Shown in pieces: positions 37,844-47,202 of a stretch of DNA of 64,000 nt. Each line of letters opens with the position of its first letter. Position 1 is the stretch's first letter. The notes under the pieces were generated by a model. It was not told the origin of the DNA. It saw only the letters and a program-made list of their open reading frames with translations, and did no database searches. Origin of the DNA: Photobacterium chitinilyticum (GTDB lineage: Bacteria; Pseudomonadota; Gammaproteobacteria; Enterobacterales; Vibrionaceae); assembly GCF_004104355.1 (NCBI RefSeq), contig NZ_RJLM01000001.1, forward strand, positions 972,711 to 1,036,710. Direction: 5' to 3'. The translations under genes and the position numbers were made by a program.

Positions 37844-38934
37844 TCACAAGTTAGAGTTTCACAATTTGTTGTTGTGGGCTTCTCTAGGCTACCTTATTCA
37901 CACTCTCTCACTCTCATTTTCTATTTCCTCTCATCCTGTATTTAAACCAGCAAGGTCGTACTGATACACCTGCCTGTTAAACGCACAAGTCACCCCTCTA
38001 AACATTCTTCCAACCAGTACGCTTAATTCCTCTTCCATTATTCCCAGTTAGTATTGCGTTAATACGAAGAGCATCTGATGCGGTTAGGTCGTGGCGATTA
38101 CAGAAAGGCATGCGAGTAAAGCACTGTCAGCTGACAAGATAACGCTTGCTGCATAGACCGCTTATTTTGAAAGGCAAGTGGATGATTCTTGTGCGAAATA
38201 AGTGATTCTAATCGAAAAATATCAATTAATTAGCAATTATTTTTTGCCTCTTTTTGCCATAAAAAGACAAAAAATGACCATGTTTTAACAGTGAAATTTA
38301 AAAATTTCCATGAAGATCTTCCTCATTTTCCTCGTTTGTGAAATTTCCCTACATACGGATTATTTCCTAGCTGGAAATAATTTCCATATAGGAAAGAGTG
38401 GGTATGCACTAAATTATTAAAGCTAAAATCAACGTGTGGAGTATCACTCCATGCGGGGTGTTTGCTTATGGGTGTAGCTGATGAATTTAGGTTAAATACA
38501 ATAAAAACAATGATTTATGAAGACAGTTTCCGTAAGTAAACAGTCACTTCTCTTGTCTGGTGCGCATCATTGATAATGGTGGGGCGAATTAATAGCTATA
38601 GTCTGTTTCCACTGGTAAACAAAGTCCTGTGTAACTACTTACTGTCTCTGAAAGTAGCTAGTTACAAGTCATCGGTAACCAAGTCGCAAAGTCATCACTT
38701 CTAATATCAGGAATGGCTGACGTATGCAGATTATGTTTAATTAAAAAGGTAACTAATTGGATGTTTTATGAGCTTTAATTGCCTGAGAGGACGTTGACGA
38801 GAAATGGTTGGTCAAATAGCTGGCTATTTTTTGATGTTTATTTAGCTAAATAACCGTAATGAAAGCCTTTAGGGCGAGGTATTTACGCTGTTTTCGGTTA
38901 TAATTCTTGGCAACATAAGTGCGAAAAGAAATCC
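37844..38934. other. Large unassigned intergenic region, 1091 bp, between zapC and rlmKL
   Basis: No long open frame on either strand. The stretch 38240-38400 is very AT-rich and packed with inverted repeats: TCTTTTT / AAAAAGA (38249-38267), GAAATTT / AAATTTC (38293-38308) and a 33-bp near-perfect palindrome at 38364-38396. A hairpin TGGAGT / ACTCCA follows at 38437-38451. A 23-codon frame at 38468-38539 has a GGGGTG ribosome-like site, but I cannot support it as a gene. In E. coli ycbX lies here; it is absent. The region may hold an uncharacterised RNA or a decayed gene. Confidence 0.55.
38364..38396. repeat. 33-bp near-perfect palindrome
   Basis: TTTCCTA-GC-TGGAAAT-A-ATTTCCA-TA-TAGGAAA: symmetric about base 38380 except for the GC/TA pair. 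Not followed by a T run, so not a classical terminator. Confidence 0.8.
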
Positions 38935-41073
38935 ATGAATCAATATCTAGCTATCACTTCCCGAGGTCTTGAGAACCTCCTTGCAGAAGAATTAGAACAA
39001 CTTGGTGCAGAACAGATCCAAGTTGTCCATGCCGGCGTGCGTTTCCGAGCTGAACAATCAACAGCTTATCGCTGCTGTTTGTGGACTCGTATCTCGTCAC
39101 GAATCATTCAGGTACTAAGTGAGTTCAATGTCCGTGATGATATGGACCTATATCTTGGTGCTGTGGCGATTAACTGGCCAAATTATTTCACCAACGATAC
39201 ACGTATCATTGTTGACTTTAACGGTACCAACCGTGAAATCCGTAATAGTCAATACGGCGCGATGAAAGTAAAAGATGCGATTGTTGACAGCTTTACCAAA
39301 GCAGATCTTCGTCGTCCAAGCATTGACCGCGAAAACCCAGAGCTGCGTATTCATATGCGTCTTTCCGGTGAGAAAGGGGTGTTGGGTCTTGATATGGCAG
39401 GCAGTGGCTTGCACCAGCGCGGCTACCGAACCGAAGCGGGTAAAGCACCGTTACGTGAAACGCATGCCGCGGCTTTGGTGATGAAAAGTGGCTGGACTAT
39501 TGACAAGCCTCTACTCGATCCAATGTGTGGCTCCGGTACTTTGTTGATTGAAGCTGCGTTAATGGCTGCGGATATTGCCCCTGGTATTAAACGCAAACGT
39601 TGGGGCTTCGAAGCTATTAAAGACTTCAACAAAGATGCTTGGCTTGAAATTCATGCAGAAGCGACAGTGAAAGCTCGTCGTGGACCCGCGAAAGTGGAAA
39701 CCAAGTTCTTCGGCCGTGAAATGGATCGCCGCATACTAACAATTGCCCGTGACAATGCAGGGCGTGCCGGTGTGAAAGATCTGATTGATTTCGAGTATGG
39801 TGATGTAACGCAGCTAATTTGCCCTGAAGGGTTTGAAAATGGCGTAATCATCTGTAACCCTCCTTACGGTGAACGTCTGGGTACAACACCAGAGCTTATT
39901 TCCCTATACAGTGATTTTGGTACTCGTTTGAAATTGGCCTTCGCCGGTTCAACGGCGGCAATCTACTCGGCTTCTAGCGAGTTGCTAAGCTGCCTGCGTA
40001 TGCGTGCTGATAAGCAGTTCAAGTTACGTAACGGTGCCTTGGATTGTGTGCTAAAGAGCTATTTAATCACAGGTGGTGCGGTTAAACAGGTTGAAGGTGA
40101 AAAAGAAGGAAAGCTTGAAGAAGCTCAAGTTGCACCGGATTTTGCCAATCGCCTGAAGAAGAACATTACCAAGCTGCAGAAGTGGGCGAAGAAAGAAGGT
40201 GTTGAGTGTTATCGTATCTACGATGCTGACTTGCCAAACTATAATGCTGCGATCGATCAGTACAGTGATTACTTGGTTATCCAGGAATACGCTGCGCCGA
40301 AGTCGGTTCCTGAGGAAACCGCCCGCCGCCGTATTATGGATATTCTACGTGCGACTATTCAGGTTACGGGTGTCGATAACAGTAAAGTGATCCTGAAGGT
40401 CCGTGAGCGTCAGAAAGGTAAGAGCCAGTACCAGAAGCTATCAAGTGCAGAACGTCACATGACAGTGAATGAGTATGGTGTTCAGCTTAAGGTCAATCTA
40501 TACGATTACCTTGATACAGGCCTGTTCCTTGATCACCGTATAACACGTCGTAAGCTGGGCGAAATGGCCGCAGGTAAAGACTTCTTGAACTTGTTTGCCT
40601 ATACCGGCTCTGCATCGGTTCACGCGGCTTGTGGTGGTGCTAAATCAACAACAACAGTCGACATGTCAAATACCTACTTGCGTTGGGCACAGGAGAATAT
40701 GGAGCTGAATGGACAAGTGGGCCGTCAGCACCAGTTTGTTCAGGCCGACTGTTTGCAGTGGTTGCAGGAAGTTGACGAGAACTTTGATTTGATCTTCATC
40801 GATCCGCCGACATTCTCGAACTCTAAGCGTATGAACCAGAGTTTTGATGTACAGCGTGATCATATGATGCTGATGGAAAACTTGAAGCGCATGCTGCGCC
40901 CTGAAGGGCAGATTGTTTTCTCAAACAACAAGCGTCATTTCAAGATGGATTTTGACAAGCTGGCTGAGTTGGGGCTACAGGCTAAAAATATCTCAGACAA
41001 AACGTTACCAATGGACTTTGCACGTAACAAGCAAATCCATAACTGCTGGATAATTACACACAAGGAAGACTAA
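38935..41073 (+). CDS. rlmL: Bifunctional 23S rRNA methyltransferase RlmKL (m2G2445 and m7G2069)
   Basis: 712 residues (E. coli RlmKL/YcbY 702). N-terminal THUMP domain (about 45-155), then the RlmL methyltransferase with [19 protein letters not shown] (~195) and [10 protein letters not shown] (~309), and the C-terminal RlmK methyltransferase with [16 protein letters not shown] (~546) and [15 protein letters not shown] (~622). It modifies G2445 and G2069 of 23S rRNA. The stop is followed immediately by the glutaredoxin-like gene, so they form an operon. Confidence 0.97.
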   Translation: MNQYLAITSRGLENLLAEELEQLGAEQIQVVHAGVRFRAEQSTAYRCCLWTRISSRIIQVLSEFNVRDDMDLYLGAVAINWPNYFTNDTRIIVDFNGTNREIRNSQYGAMKVKDAIVDSFTKADLRRPSIDRENPELRIHMRLSGEKGVLGLDMAGSGLHQRGYRTEAGKAPLRETHAAALVMKSGWTIDKPLLDPMCGSGTLLIEAALMAADIAPGIKRKRWGFEAIKDFNKDAWLEIHAEATVKARRGPAKVETKFFGREMDRRILTIARDNAGRAGVKDLIDFEYGDVTQLICPEGFENGVIICNPPYGERLGTTPELISLYSDFGTRLKLAFAGSTAAIYSASSELLSCLRMRADKQFKLRNGALDCVLKSYLITGGAVKQVEGEKEGKLEEAQVAPDFANRLKKNITKLQKWAKKEGVECYRIYDADLPNYNAAIDQYSDYLVIQEYAAPKSVPEETARRRIMDILRATIQVTGVDNSKVILKVRERQKGKSQYQKLSSAERHMTVNEYGVQLKVNLYDYLDTGLFLDHRITRRKLGEMAAGKDFLNLFAYTGSASVHAACGGAKSTTTVDMSNTYLRWAQENMELNGQVGRQHQFVQADCLQWLQEVDENFDLIFIDPPTFSNSKRMNQSFDVQRDHMMLMENLKRMLRPEGQIVFSNNKRHFKMDFDKLAELGLQAKNISDKTLPMDFARNKQIHNCWIITHKED

Positions 41074-41322
41074 GTGCTAATTACGCTATATAGCACAGAA
41101 GGATGTCATCTCTGTGAGCAGGCTTATAGCCTGCTCATTGATGCGGGTGTACAGGAGCGCGTTCAAGTGGTGGATATCGCCTTTGATGACGCGCTTTTTT
41201 CACGTTACGGCGTCACTATCCCCGTACTTTCTATCCAACATCCCGATTCAATCTCCGAACTTGGCTGGCCGTTTGATTCAGCCGAGCTTGCAGCATGGTT
41301 AAATAACAATGGCATTAATTAA
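41074..41322 (+). CDS. Glutaredoxin-family (DUF836-like) protein
   Basis: 82 residues. Starts at GTG 41074, directly after the rlmL stop, with AAGGAAG 6 nt upstream. Thioredoxin fold with N-terminal LITLYSTEGCHLCEQAY, giving a CxxC pair at Cys11/Cys14, and cis-Pro region YGVTIPVLSI. A small cytoplasmic redox protein. Its end overlaps uup by 14 bp. Role in the rlmL-uup operon is unknown. Confidence 0.88.
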   Translation: MLITLYSTEGCHLCEQAYSLLIDAGVQERVQVVDIAFDDALFSRYGVTIPVLSIQHPDSISELGWPFDSAELAAWLNNNGIN

Positions 41323-43237
41323 AATTAGTAACGCGCAGTTAGCGTATGGCGATCATGCATTACTTGATCGTGCGGAATTTTTACTTCAACCCAATGAACG
41401 TGTATGTCTGGTAGGCCGAAACGGTGCCGGTAAATCGACGTTGATGAAGGTCATCGACGGTGAGGTGCTTCTTGATGACGGTACTATCCAGCGTCAGTCA
41501 GAACTTACAGTGTCACGTCTCGAACAGGATCCGCCTCGCAATGCCGAGGGGACAGTATTTGATTATGTCGCTGAAGGCTTGGCTGAAATTGGCCAGGTGC
41601 TTCGTGAATACCATCACTTGTTGGATCTTATTGCGGTTGATCCATCTGAATCAAATATCAACAAGCTGGCACGTGCTCAGAGTAAGATTGATCATGCCAA
41701 TGCTTGGCAGTTTGACAATAAGATTGCCTCTGTACTAGAGCATCTTCAGCTAGACGCTCAGACGCTACTTAAAGACCTTTCTGGTGGCTGGCAGCGAAAA
41801 GCGGCCCTGGCACGAGCTCTCGTGTGTGATCCAGATATTCTGTTGCTTGATGAGCCGACCAACCACCTGGATGTTTCAACCATTGAATGGCTTGAAGGTT
41901 TCCTGAAAGAGTTCCGTGGTTCAATCATCTTTATTTCTCACGACCGTGCATTTATCCGTTCAATGTCGACCCGTATTGTTGATTTGGATCGCGGTCAGCT
42001 GGCTTCTTTCCCGGGTGATTATGATAATTACCTGGAAGCGAAAGAAGAGATGCTGCGTGTAGAGGCGGAGCAGAATGCCGAGTTTGATAAAAAGCTTGCT
42101 CAGGAAGAGGTGTGGATCCGACAGGGAATTAAAGCACGTCGTACACGTAACGAAGGCCGAGTCCGCGCTTTGAAACAGCTACGCCGTGAGCGCAGCGAGC
42201 GACGTGAAGTGGTAGGTAAAGCCGATATGAAGCTTCAGGACGCCAATCGTTCTGGCAAGATTGTTTTTGAAGCTGAGCATATTTCTTACAGTTACGGTGA
42301 CAAGCCAATTATTAATGACTTTAGCTTTAATGTTATGCGTGGTGATCGTATTGCACTGATTGGGCCTAACGGTTGCGGTAAGAGTACTTTGCTAAAAGTG
42401 ATGCTGGGTAAACTTGAAGCGACACAGGGTCACTTCCATTGCGGAACGAAAATCGAAGCGGCGTACTTTGATCAGTATCGTGAAGTACTAGATCCTGAAA
42501 AAACAGTAATGGACAACCTTGCAGACGGTAAGCAGGAAGTCACTGTTAATGGTCGTACTCGTCACGCTTTGGGCTATTTGCAAGATTTCCTTTTCCATCC
42601 TCGTCGTGCGCGAACTCCTGTGAAAGCGTTGTCGGGAGGCGAGAAGAACCGTTTGTTATTGGCCAAGTTATTCCTAAAGCCAAATAATTTATTGGTGCTC
42701 GATGAACCAACTAACGATTTAGATATCGAAACGTTGGAACTTTTGGAAGAAATTCTTGCCAACTATCAGGGGACATTACTTTTAGTTAGCCACGATCGTC
42801 AATTTGTTGATAACACAGCAACAACGAGCTGGCTCTTTGAAGGTAACGGTGTCATCGACGAATACGTGGGTGGTTACCATGACGCTCAAGAACAACGTGC
42901 GAATTCGCTGACACAAATTGCGAAAGAGCAGGCGGCTCAAATTGAAGCTGCCAAGAAGAAAAAAGACGAGAGTAATCAGCGTCAGGAAACGCGTTCACGC
43001 TCAGGTAAGAAGCTATCGTATAAGCTTCAGAAAGAGCTTGAAGACCTGCCGAAAAAAATCGAAGAACTAGAAAATGAAATTGCACAGCTGCAGGAATCGA
43101 TTAACGATCCTGCGTTCTTCCAGGATGTGAAGAATGATACTCAGGCGACTCTTAACCGTTTAGCGGCGGTCGAAGAAGAGTTTGAGCAGGCATTTGAGCG
43201 CTGGGAAGAGCTAGAGGCAATGCAGAAGGAATCCTAA
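41309..43237 (+). CDS. uup: ABC-F family ATPase Uup
   Basis: 642 residues (E. coli Uup 635). Two ATPase domains without membrane segments: Walker A GRNGAGKST (~35) with LSGGWQRKAALARAL and LLDEPTNHLDV, and GPNGCGKST (~350) with LSGGEKNRLLLAKLF and LVLDEPTNDLDI. The charged linker between them and a C-terminal coiled coil (from ~560) are Uup features; the coiled coil binds DNA in E. coli. ABC-F proteins act on ribosomes; loss of Uup raises precise transposon excision. The start overlaps the preceding gene. Confidence 0.95.
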   Translation: MALIKISNAQLAYGDHALLDRAEFLLQPNERVCLVGRNGAGKSTLMKVIDGEVLLDDGTIQRQSELTVSRLEQDPPRNAEGTVFDYVAEGLAEIGQVLREYHHLLDLIAVDPSESNINKLARAQSKIDHANAWQFDNKIASVLEHLQLDAQTLLKDLSGGWQRKAALARALVCDPDILLLDEPTNHLDVSTIEWLEGFLKEFRGSIIFISHDRAFIRSMSTRIVDLDRGQLASFPGDYDNYLEAKEEMLRVEAEQNAEFDKKLAQEEVWIRQGIKARRTRNEGRVRALKQLRRERSERREVVGKADMKLQDANRSGKIVFEAEHISYSYGDKPIINDFSFNVMRGDRIALIGPNGCGKSTLLKVMLGKLEATQGHFHCGTKIEAAYFDQYREVLDPEKTVMDNLADGKQEVTVNGRTRHALGYLQDFLFHPRRARTPVKALSGGEKNRLLLAKLFLKPNNLLVLDEPTNDLDIETLELLEEILANYQGTLLLVSHDRQFVDNTATTSWLFEGNGVIDEYVGGYHDAQEQRANSLTQIAKEQAAQIEAAKKKKDESNQRQETRSRSGKKLSYKLQKELEDLPKKIEELENEIAQLQESINDPAFFQDVKNDTQATLNRLAAVEEEFEQAFERWEELEAMQKES

Positions 43238-45384
43238 TGCAACATAAGACGTTAAAGTTATCGACACTGGCGATGATAATTGCCAGTGTCACTCAGGCAA
43301 ATGCAGCTGTTTATCAGGTTGTGGAAGTAGAAGGTACCAGCAGTGGTGTCGGCTCGCTTCAGTATTACAGTAAAAACACGTCTGATGTTCAGAAACGTGT
43401 CGAGTTTTATGCTCAGGGTGTAGTGAGCTCTGGTTCAGAAAACTGCTTTACCCAAAGTTGTACTGCATCTAGTTATGCCATTTTTGGTGAAAGCCGTTTT
43501 GGAAGCGATGGGATTAATTATCGCGATGAAGTGCCATTCATTAGTGATAACCGCCAGGAAGTTAATGACTTTTCGCGTTTGCGTTCCTACTGTGTCAATA
43601 ACCTTGGATTCAATACCTGTGATGATTGGGCGAATGTTGCATACTACGGTATAGGCTTCAACGAAGAAAACGCTCAGGACGGAAGTGGTTTTGGTGGCCT
43701 GCACCGCGAGCAGGTTGCCTGGAATGAAAACTTTTATTCCAATGCCTTCCCGTTAACGGAAGCGACCGCAGGTTCGCTATCACGTGTCAAATCTTTTGCT
43801 GAAGATGTATCCGGTTATGATTCGACCACGGCTGCCGCTCTGGGTAATAAAGTCTCAACACATGAAACGACTAATGGGGTTGTTAATCAGAGTGACATTG
43901 TTATCAGGGATACAACGAATAATAAATTTGTATCTGAGTGTCCTTCAGGAAGCACATGTGAAAATGTTGACTACCAGCTAGGAATAACTAGTTCGGCTTT
44001 TTTCGAGAATAACAATCGCTATGCTCGCCAGTTTAACAAACGTGGTTTTGTTAATATTGATAGTAGTACTTCGAAATCAGCTTTGGTTCCAGCATCACCA
44101 GATGACGATGATTTAGCTTCCAAACCGATTGTTGATAACCTGGGTCAGACATTGGCATGGGATGCTGTTGTATATGATGGCAAATTATTGGTTGTCGGTA
44201 GTGCCTCATTCAGCCCGAGTAAGTTATCAGACAGCAATAAGCTTCCGTCTGATGGTGATGGGAAGAATCGCCTTTCATTTAACAACGGCGAATTTGAGAA
44301 CTGTTCGACAACAGCTGGTGATGTGAACAACCTATACACCAAGTGGGAGTGCCAGTTCTCGGTATTTGCCAATGATGCTGTTTTCTGGACAGTTGATAGT
44401 ACTGGTGCTGCATCCACCAATGCTGAGCGTTTGGCTGCTCGAGTTGATAGTCAGCAAAGAACTTATCCAGAGCTTGACCCAGATGGTGACCAAGTTCGTT
44501 CTTTCCAGGCATCGGCACGCGCTATAACGTTGGTCGGTGGCCAGCCTGTTGCGGTAGGTTTCTCGACAGATTCTATTGCCAATAACTCAGTCAATACTAT
44601 CGATGGTGATTATTACGCCGTACGTGCTGCTATCTATACCCCTAAACCTGGTTTTACCGTTGGTTCTAAACAATGGGAGAGAAAGATCATCCCTGGGCTT
44701 GATATCGAGGAAGGCAACGATCGTAAGCTTCGCTTCTCGATGGCGACGGATATCAATACCAACAATAAGGTGATTGGATTTAGCAAGAACATCAATTCTG
44801 AAAATCGCTCTTATTCTGAAAAGATGTTTGTGTACGACAATACTGCCGGTACACTGACGAAACTAGATACATCGATAGACCCGACTATCTTCTTCCAAGG
44901 CTCTAACGGTTTTCCATCTGCTATCAATAACAAAGATCAGCTTGTTGGTTGGGTTGATTCGGAAAGCGTCAATCAGGTAAACGGTCGTCAGCGACGCCAG
45001 CGCGGATTCACTTATATGGCTGGAGCTGATATTGCAGGTTCACCACTTCAAGCGAATAAAGCGTGGATGCTGGATGATTTGACTAATGGCGGAAGCTTGA
45101 GTACCGAGAACAATGCGTTCCGTATCGCACATGCTACTGATGTCAATGACGCCGGTGTTATCTCCGCAACAGCATTTAAGTGTGAGGGTGGTTATAAAGA
45201 CCTTACAAAAGACTCGCAGTGTAGCGCGGATGAGAAGGTGGTGGCTGTTAAGTTGATACCTATCGTTGGCGGCGAGATTGAGCAGCGCCCAGTCGCTCAG
45301 TCGACCATCGAGCGTGAAGGGGCTTCATTAGGTATGTTTGCTTTGACACTCCTTGGTTTGATTGGTTTCAGACGCCGTAAGTAA
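43237..45384 (+). CDS. DUF3466 family exported protein
   Basis: 715 residues. The start ATG overlaps the uup stop (TAATG) with AGAAGGA upstream. Signal peptide (LKLSTLAMIIASVTQANA) and beta-rich repeated body with several Cys residues in the first 140 (NCFTQSC, YCVNNLGFNTCDDW). The last residues are a tripartite tail: hydrophobic ASLGMFALTLLGLIGF then RRRK, like GlyGly-CTERM/PEP-CTERM-type sorting tails but without a clear GG. Function unknown. I know the uup-DUF3466-rmf order from other vibrios. Confidence 0.85.
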   Translation: MQHKTLKLSTLAMIIASVTQANAAVYQVVEVEGTSSGVGSLQYYSKNTSDVQKRVEFYAQGVVSSGSENCFTQSCTASSYAIFGESRFGSDGINYRDEVPFISDNRQEVNDFSRLRSYCVNNLGFNTCDDWANVAYYGIGFNEENAQDGSGFGGLHREQVAWNENFYSNAFPLTEATAGSLSRVKSFAEDVSGYDSTTAAALGNKVSTHETTNGVVNQSDIVIRDTTNNKFVSECPSGSTCENVDYQLGITSSAFFENNNRYARQFNKRGFVNIDSSTSKSALVPASPDDDDLASKPIVDNLGQTLAWDAVVYDGKLLVVGSASFSPSKLSDSNKLPSDGDGKNRLSFNNGEFENCSTTAGDVNNLYTKWECQFSVFANDAVFWTVDSTGAASTNAERLAARVDSQQRTYPELDPDGDQVRSFQASARAITLVGGQPVAVGFSTDSIANNSVNTIDGDYYAVRAAIYTPKPGFTVGSKQWERKIIPGLDIEEGNDRKLRFSMATDINTNNKVIGFSKNINSENRSYSEKMFVYDNTAGTLTKLDTSIDPTIFFQGSNGFPSAINNKDQLVGWVDSESVNQVNGRQRRQRGFTYMAGADIAGSPLQANKAWMLDDLTNGGSLSTENNAFRIAHATDVNDAGVISATAFKCEGGYKDLTKDSQCSADEKVVAVKLIPIVGGEIEQRPVAQSTIEREGASLGMFALTLLGLIGFRRRK

Positions 45385-45410
45385 ATTTTTGTCAAAATTG
45401 CTTATTTTTC

Positions 45411-45439
45411 ACTCAGGCTCACAAATTGTGAGCCTGAGT
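45411..45439 (+). terminator. Strong hairpin after DUF3466 gene
   Basis: Perfect 14-bp stem ACTCAGGCTCACAA / TTGTGAGCCTGAGT with a single-base centre (effective loop ~3-5 nt). Only a weak T tract (TGTTTC) follows, but position fits termination. Confidence 0.75.
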
Positions 45440-45555
45440 TGTTTCAGGGGTTGATCAATAGTTCGGTTTGGCTAATTCTTATAAGTGGAGTCACATAAAC
45501 TCCATCATTATGAAACTGTAATGAAAGAAACTCTGATAAGGATGAGGATCGAACT

Positions 45556-45729
45556 ATGAAGAGACAAAAGCGGGATCGTTTGGAACGTGCACAGGCTCGT
45601 GGCTATAAAGCAGGTATAAATGGTCATTCTAGTGAAGAATGTCCGTATCAATCTCCGGATGCCCGTACTAATTGGCTAGGTGGTTGGCGTGAAGCAAGAG
45701 AAGAACGCCAAACTGGCCTTTATAAATAA
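45556..45729 (+). CDS. rmf: Ribosome modulation factor
   Basis: 57 residues: MKRQKRDRLERAQARGYKAG opens it and CPYQSPDARTNWLGGWREAR follows, the hallmark of RMF. Ribosome site GGATGAGGA just upstream. RMF dimerises 70S ribosomes into inactive 100S particles in stationary phase. Highly basic, cytoplasmic. It is monocistronic between two hairpins, upstream of fabA as in enterics, though here ppiB lies between. Confidence 0.96.
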   Translation: MKRQKRDRLERAQARGYKAGINGHSSEECPYQSPDARTNWLGGWREAREERQTGLYK

Positions 45730-45754
45730 CACTCCCTTCATATCACCCTTATTG

Positions 45755-45782
45755 AGCCCCTTTCAGGAGAAGGGGCTTTTGC
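45755..45782 (+). terminator. Terminator after rmf
   Basis: 8-bp stem AGCCCCTT / AAGGGGCT with a 7-nt loop followed by TTTGCTTTTT; also lies between convergent rmf and ppiB. Confidence 0.88.
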
Positions 45783-45816
45783 TTTTTAGGGCCGCCTATT
45801 TCTAACATTCATGACA

Positions 45817-46308
45817 TTATTTAATCGTCACTTTTTCTACAATAATTGTCTCGCATGGCACATCGTCGTGGCCATATTTCGATGTTGTATTAGCAATAGC
45901 AATGGCATTAACGACATCCATACCCGCAGTGACTGTACCAAAGACAGCGTAACCCCAACCTTTATTCGTTGTGGCAGTGTGATCAAGAAACTCATTGTCT
46001 TCTAAGTTGATAAAAAATTGGGCTGTAGCCGAGTGCGGTGCATCGGTACGCGCCATTGCGATAGTGCCGATAACGTTTTTAAGCCCACGGTTAGCTTCAT
46101 TGGCAATAGGGGCGCGAGTCGTCTTTTCTTGCATGCTTTCAGTAAATCCACCGCCTTGTATCATAAAGCCTTTAATTACTCGATGAAAAATAGTGCCTTC
46201 ATAGAAACCATCTTGGCAATACTTTAAAAAATTCTTAGAACTGACAGGTGCTTTGTCCATATTTAGTTCAATTTCGATATTGCCAAAGTTAGTTGTGAAA
46301 ATGATCAT
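45817..46308 (-). CDS. ppiB: Peptidyl-prolyl cis-trans isomerase B (cyclophilin)
   Basis: 163 residues (E. coli PpiB 164), no signal peptide, so cytoplasmic. Cyclophilin signatures: FHRVIKGFMIQGG (~41-53) with the catalytic Arg, GTIAMARTDAPHSATAQFFIN (~86-106) and YAVFGTVTAGMDVV. It accelerates proline isomerisation in protein folding. ATG at 46308 with a weak ribosome site. Confidence 0.94.
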   Translation of the reverse strand: MIIFTTNFGNIEIELNMDKAPVSSKNFLKYCQDGFYEGTIFHRVIKGFMIQGGGFTESMQEKTTRAPIANEANRGLKNVIGTIAMARTDAPHSATAQFFINLEDNEFLDHTATTNKGWGYAVFGTVTAGMDVVNAIAIANTTSKYGHDDVPCETIIVEKVTIK

Positions 46309-46476
46309 CTTAGTTGTAACCGTGTTGGTATCAATTTAGGGGGTGAAGTATACGTAATCAGAAAATTAAAATGTAGTACTTAGCGGCTGTTTAAATTTAG
46401 GTCATTGCTTGGGCGATAGGTACGCATGTTGTATTCCGCTATACATGTTATGGCTGGTGGATTTCAGCTACAGTGA

Positions 46477-46489
46477 GTGACGCTGTCAC
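46477..46489. other. matS site (MatP binding site)
   Basis: GTGACGCTGTCAC, an exact match to GTGACRNYGTCAC, in an intergenic position 2.7 kb from matP. This is the best supported of the three because no coding constraint explains it. Confidence 0.8.
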
Positions 46490-46573
46490 AGCTTGCCGCA
46501 TCACTGGGTGTACTATTACAAGGTGGATTAGGACCGATGGATAATGAGAGGAGGGCAGTTGTTACATGGTCAC

Positions 46574-46599
46574 AAAAAAGGCCGCAAAAGCGGCCTTTT
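46574..46599 (-). terminator. Terminator after fabA
   Basis: Stem AAAAGGCCGC / GCGGCCTTTT with AAAA loop. On the minus strand it is followed by TTTTTT and lies 19 bp after the fabA stop. Confidence 0.92.
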
Positions 46600-46617
46600 A
46601 TTCGAGCTTACTGTGAT

Positions 46618-47133
46618 TTAGAAAGCAGACGTATCTTTGAACAGACCAACTTTCAAATCTTTCGCAACGTAGATTTCTTTACCGTCTACCAGAACGCGCC
46701 CATCTGCAACGCCCATGATAAGTTTACGGTTGATAACGCGCTTCAACTGAATGTCATAAGTCACTTTCTTCGCTTCCGGAAGGATCTGACCTGTGAACTT
46801 CACTTCGCCAACACCCAGTGCGCGCCCTTTACCTTCGCCACCGGCCCAGCCAAGGAAGAAACCAACGAGCTGCCACATCGCATCAAGACCAAGGCAACCT
46901 GGCATTACAGGGTCACCTTTGAAGTGGCAGTCAAAGAACCAAAGGTCCGGGTTAATATCCAATTCAGCGTGGATGAAACCTTTTCCGTGCTCACCGCCTT
47001 CGTCAGAGATTTCAATGATACGGTCAATCATCAACATGTTGTCAGATGGTAAAGATGGGAAAGCAGGACCGTGTAGTTCGCCTTTACCACATGCAACTAG
47101 TTCTTCGTAATTATAAGATTGCTGGCGTTTCAT
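46618..47133 (-). CDS. fabA: 3-hydroxydecanoyl-ACP dehydratase/isomerase
   Basis: 171 residues (E. coli 172). Hot-dog fold with the active-site pair His70 ([14 protein letters not shown]) and Asp84 ([18 protein letters not shown]). FabA dehydrates 3-hydroxydecanoyl-ACP and isomerises the product to cis-3-decenoyl-ACP, the entry to unsaturated fatty acids. GGAGC lies upstream of the ATG at 47133. A FabR-type palindrome occupies the promoter. Confidence 0.97.
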   Translation of the reverse strand: MKRQQSYNYEELVACGKGELHGPAFPSLPSDNMLMIDRIIEISDEGGEHGKGFIHAELDINPDLWFFDCHFKGDPVMPGCLGLDAMWQLVGFFLGWAGGEGKGRALGVGEVKFTGQILPEAKKVTYDIQLKRVINRKLIMGVADGRVLVDGKEIYVAKDLKVGLFKDTSAF

Positions 47134-47169
47134 CAGACTTATTTAGCTCCTTGAAAAGTATGGAGGCAA

Positions 47170-47193
47170 TTTAGCTTACACCTGTACGCTAAA
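47170..47193. promoter_or_regulatory. FabR-type operator in the fabA promoter
   Basis: Core AGCTTACACCTGTACGCT at 47173-47190 is a palindrome with one mismatched pair, extended by TTT...AAA to 24 bp, 37-60 bp upstream of the fabA start. It resembles the FabR (TetR-family) motif AGCGTACA-N2-TGTACGCT known from enteric fabA and fabB promoters. FabR represses these genes according to the unsaturated acyl pool. Confidence 0.65.
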
Positions 47194-47202
47194 CAACTCG
47201 GA

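Larger units (their letters stand above)
46309..46617. other. Intergenic region, 309 bp, between ppiB and fabA
   Basis: Contains the ppiB promoter region, a perfect matS site (46477-46489) and the fabA terminator (46574-46599). No coding sequence. Confidence 0.7.

Noticed and set aside
38468-38539. 23-codon frame MGVADEFRLNTIKTMIYEDS as a gene
   Set aside because: The ribosome-like GGGGTG is weak and there is no supporting neighbour or family; kept only as part of the unassigned region.
41204-41216. GTTACGGCGTCAC in the glutaredoxin gene as matS
   Set aside because: One mismatch at a conserved base inside a coding region; similar one-mismatch hits (e.g. 4463-4475 in rhs) show these are not specific enough.
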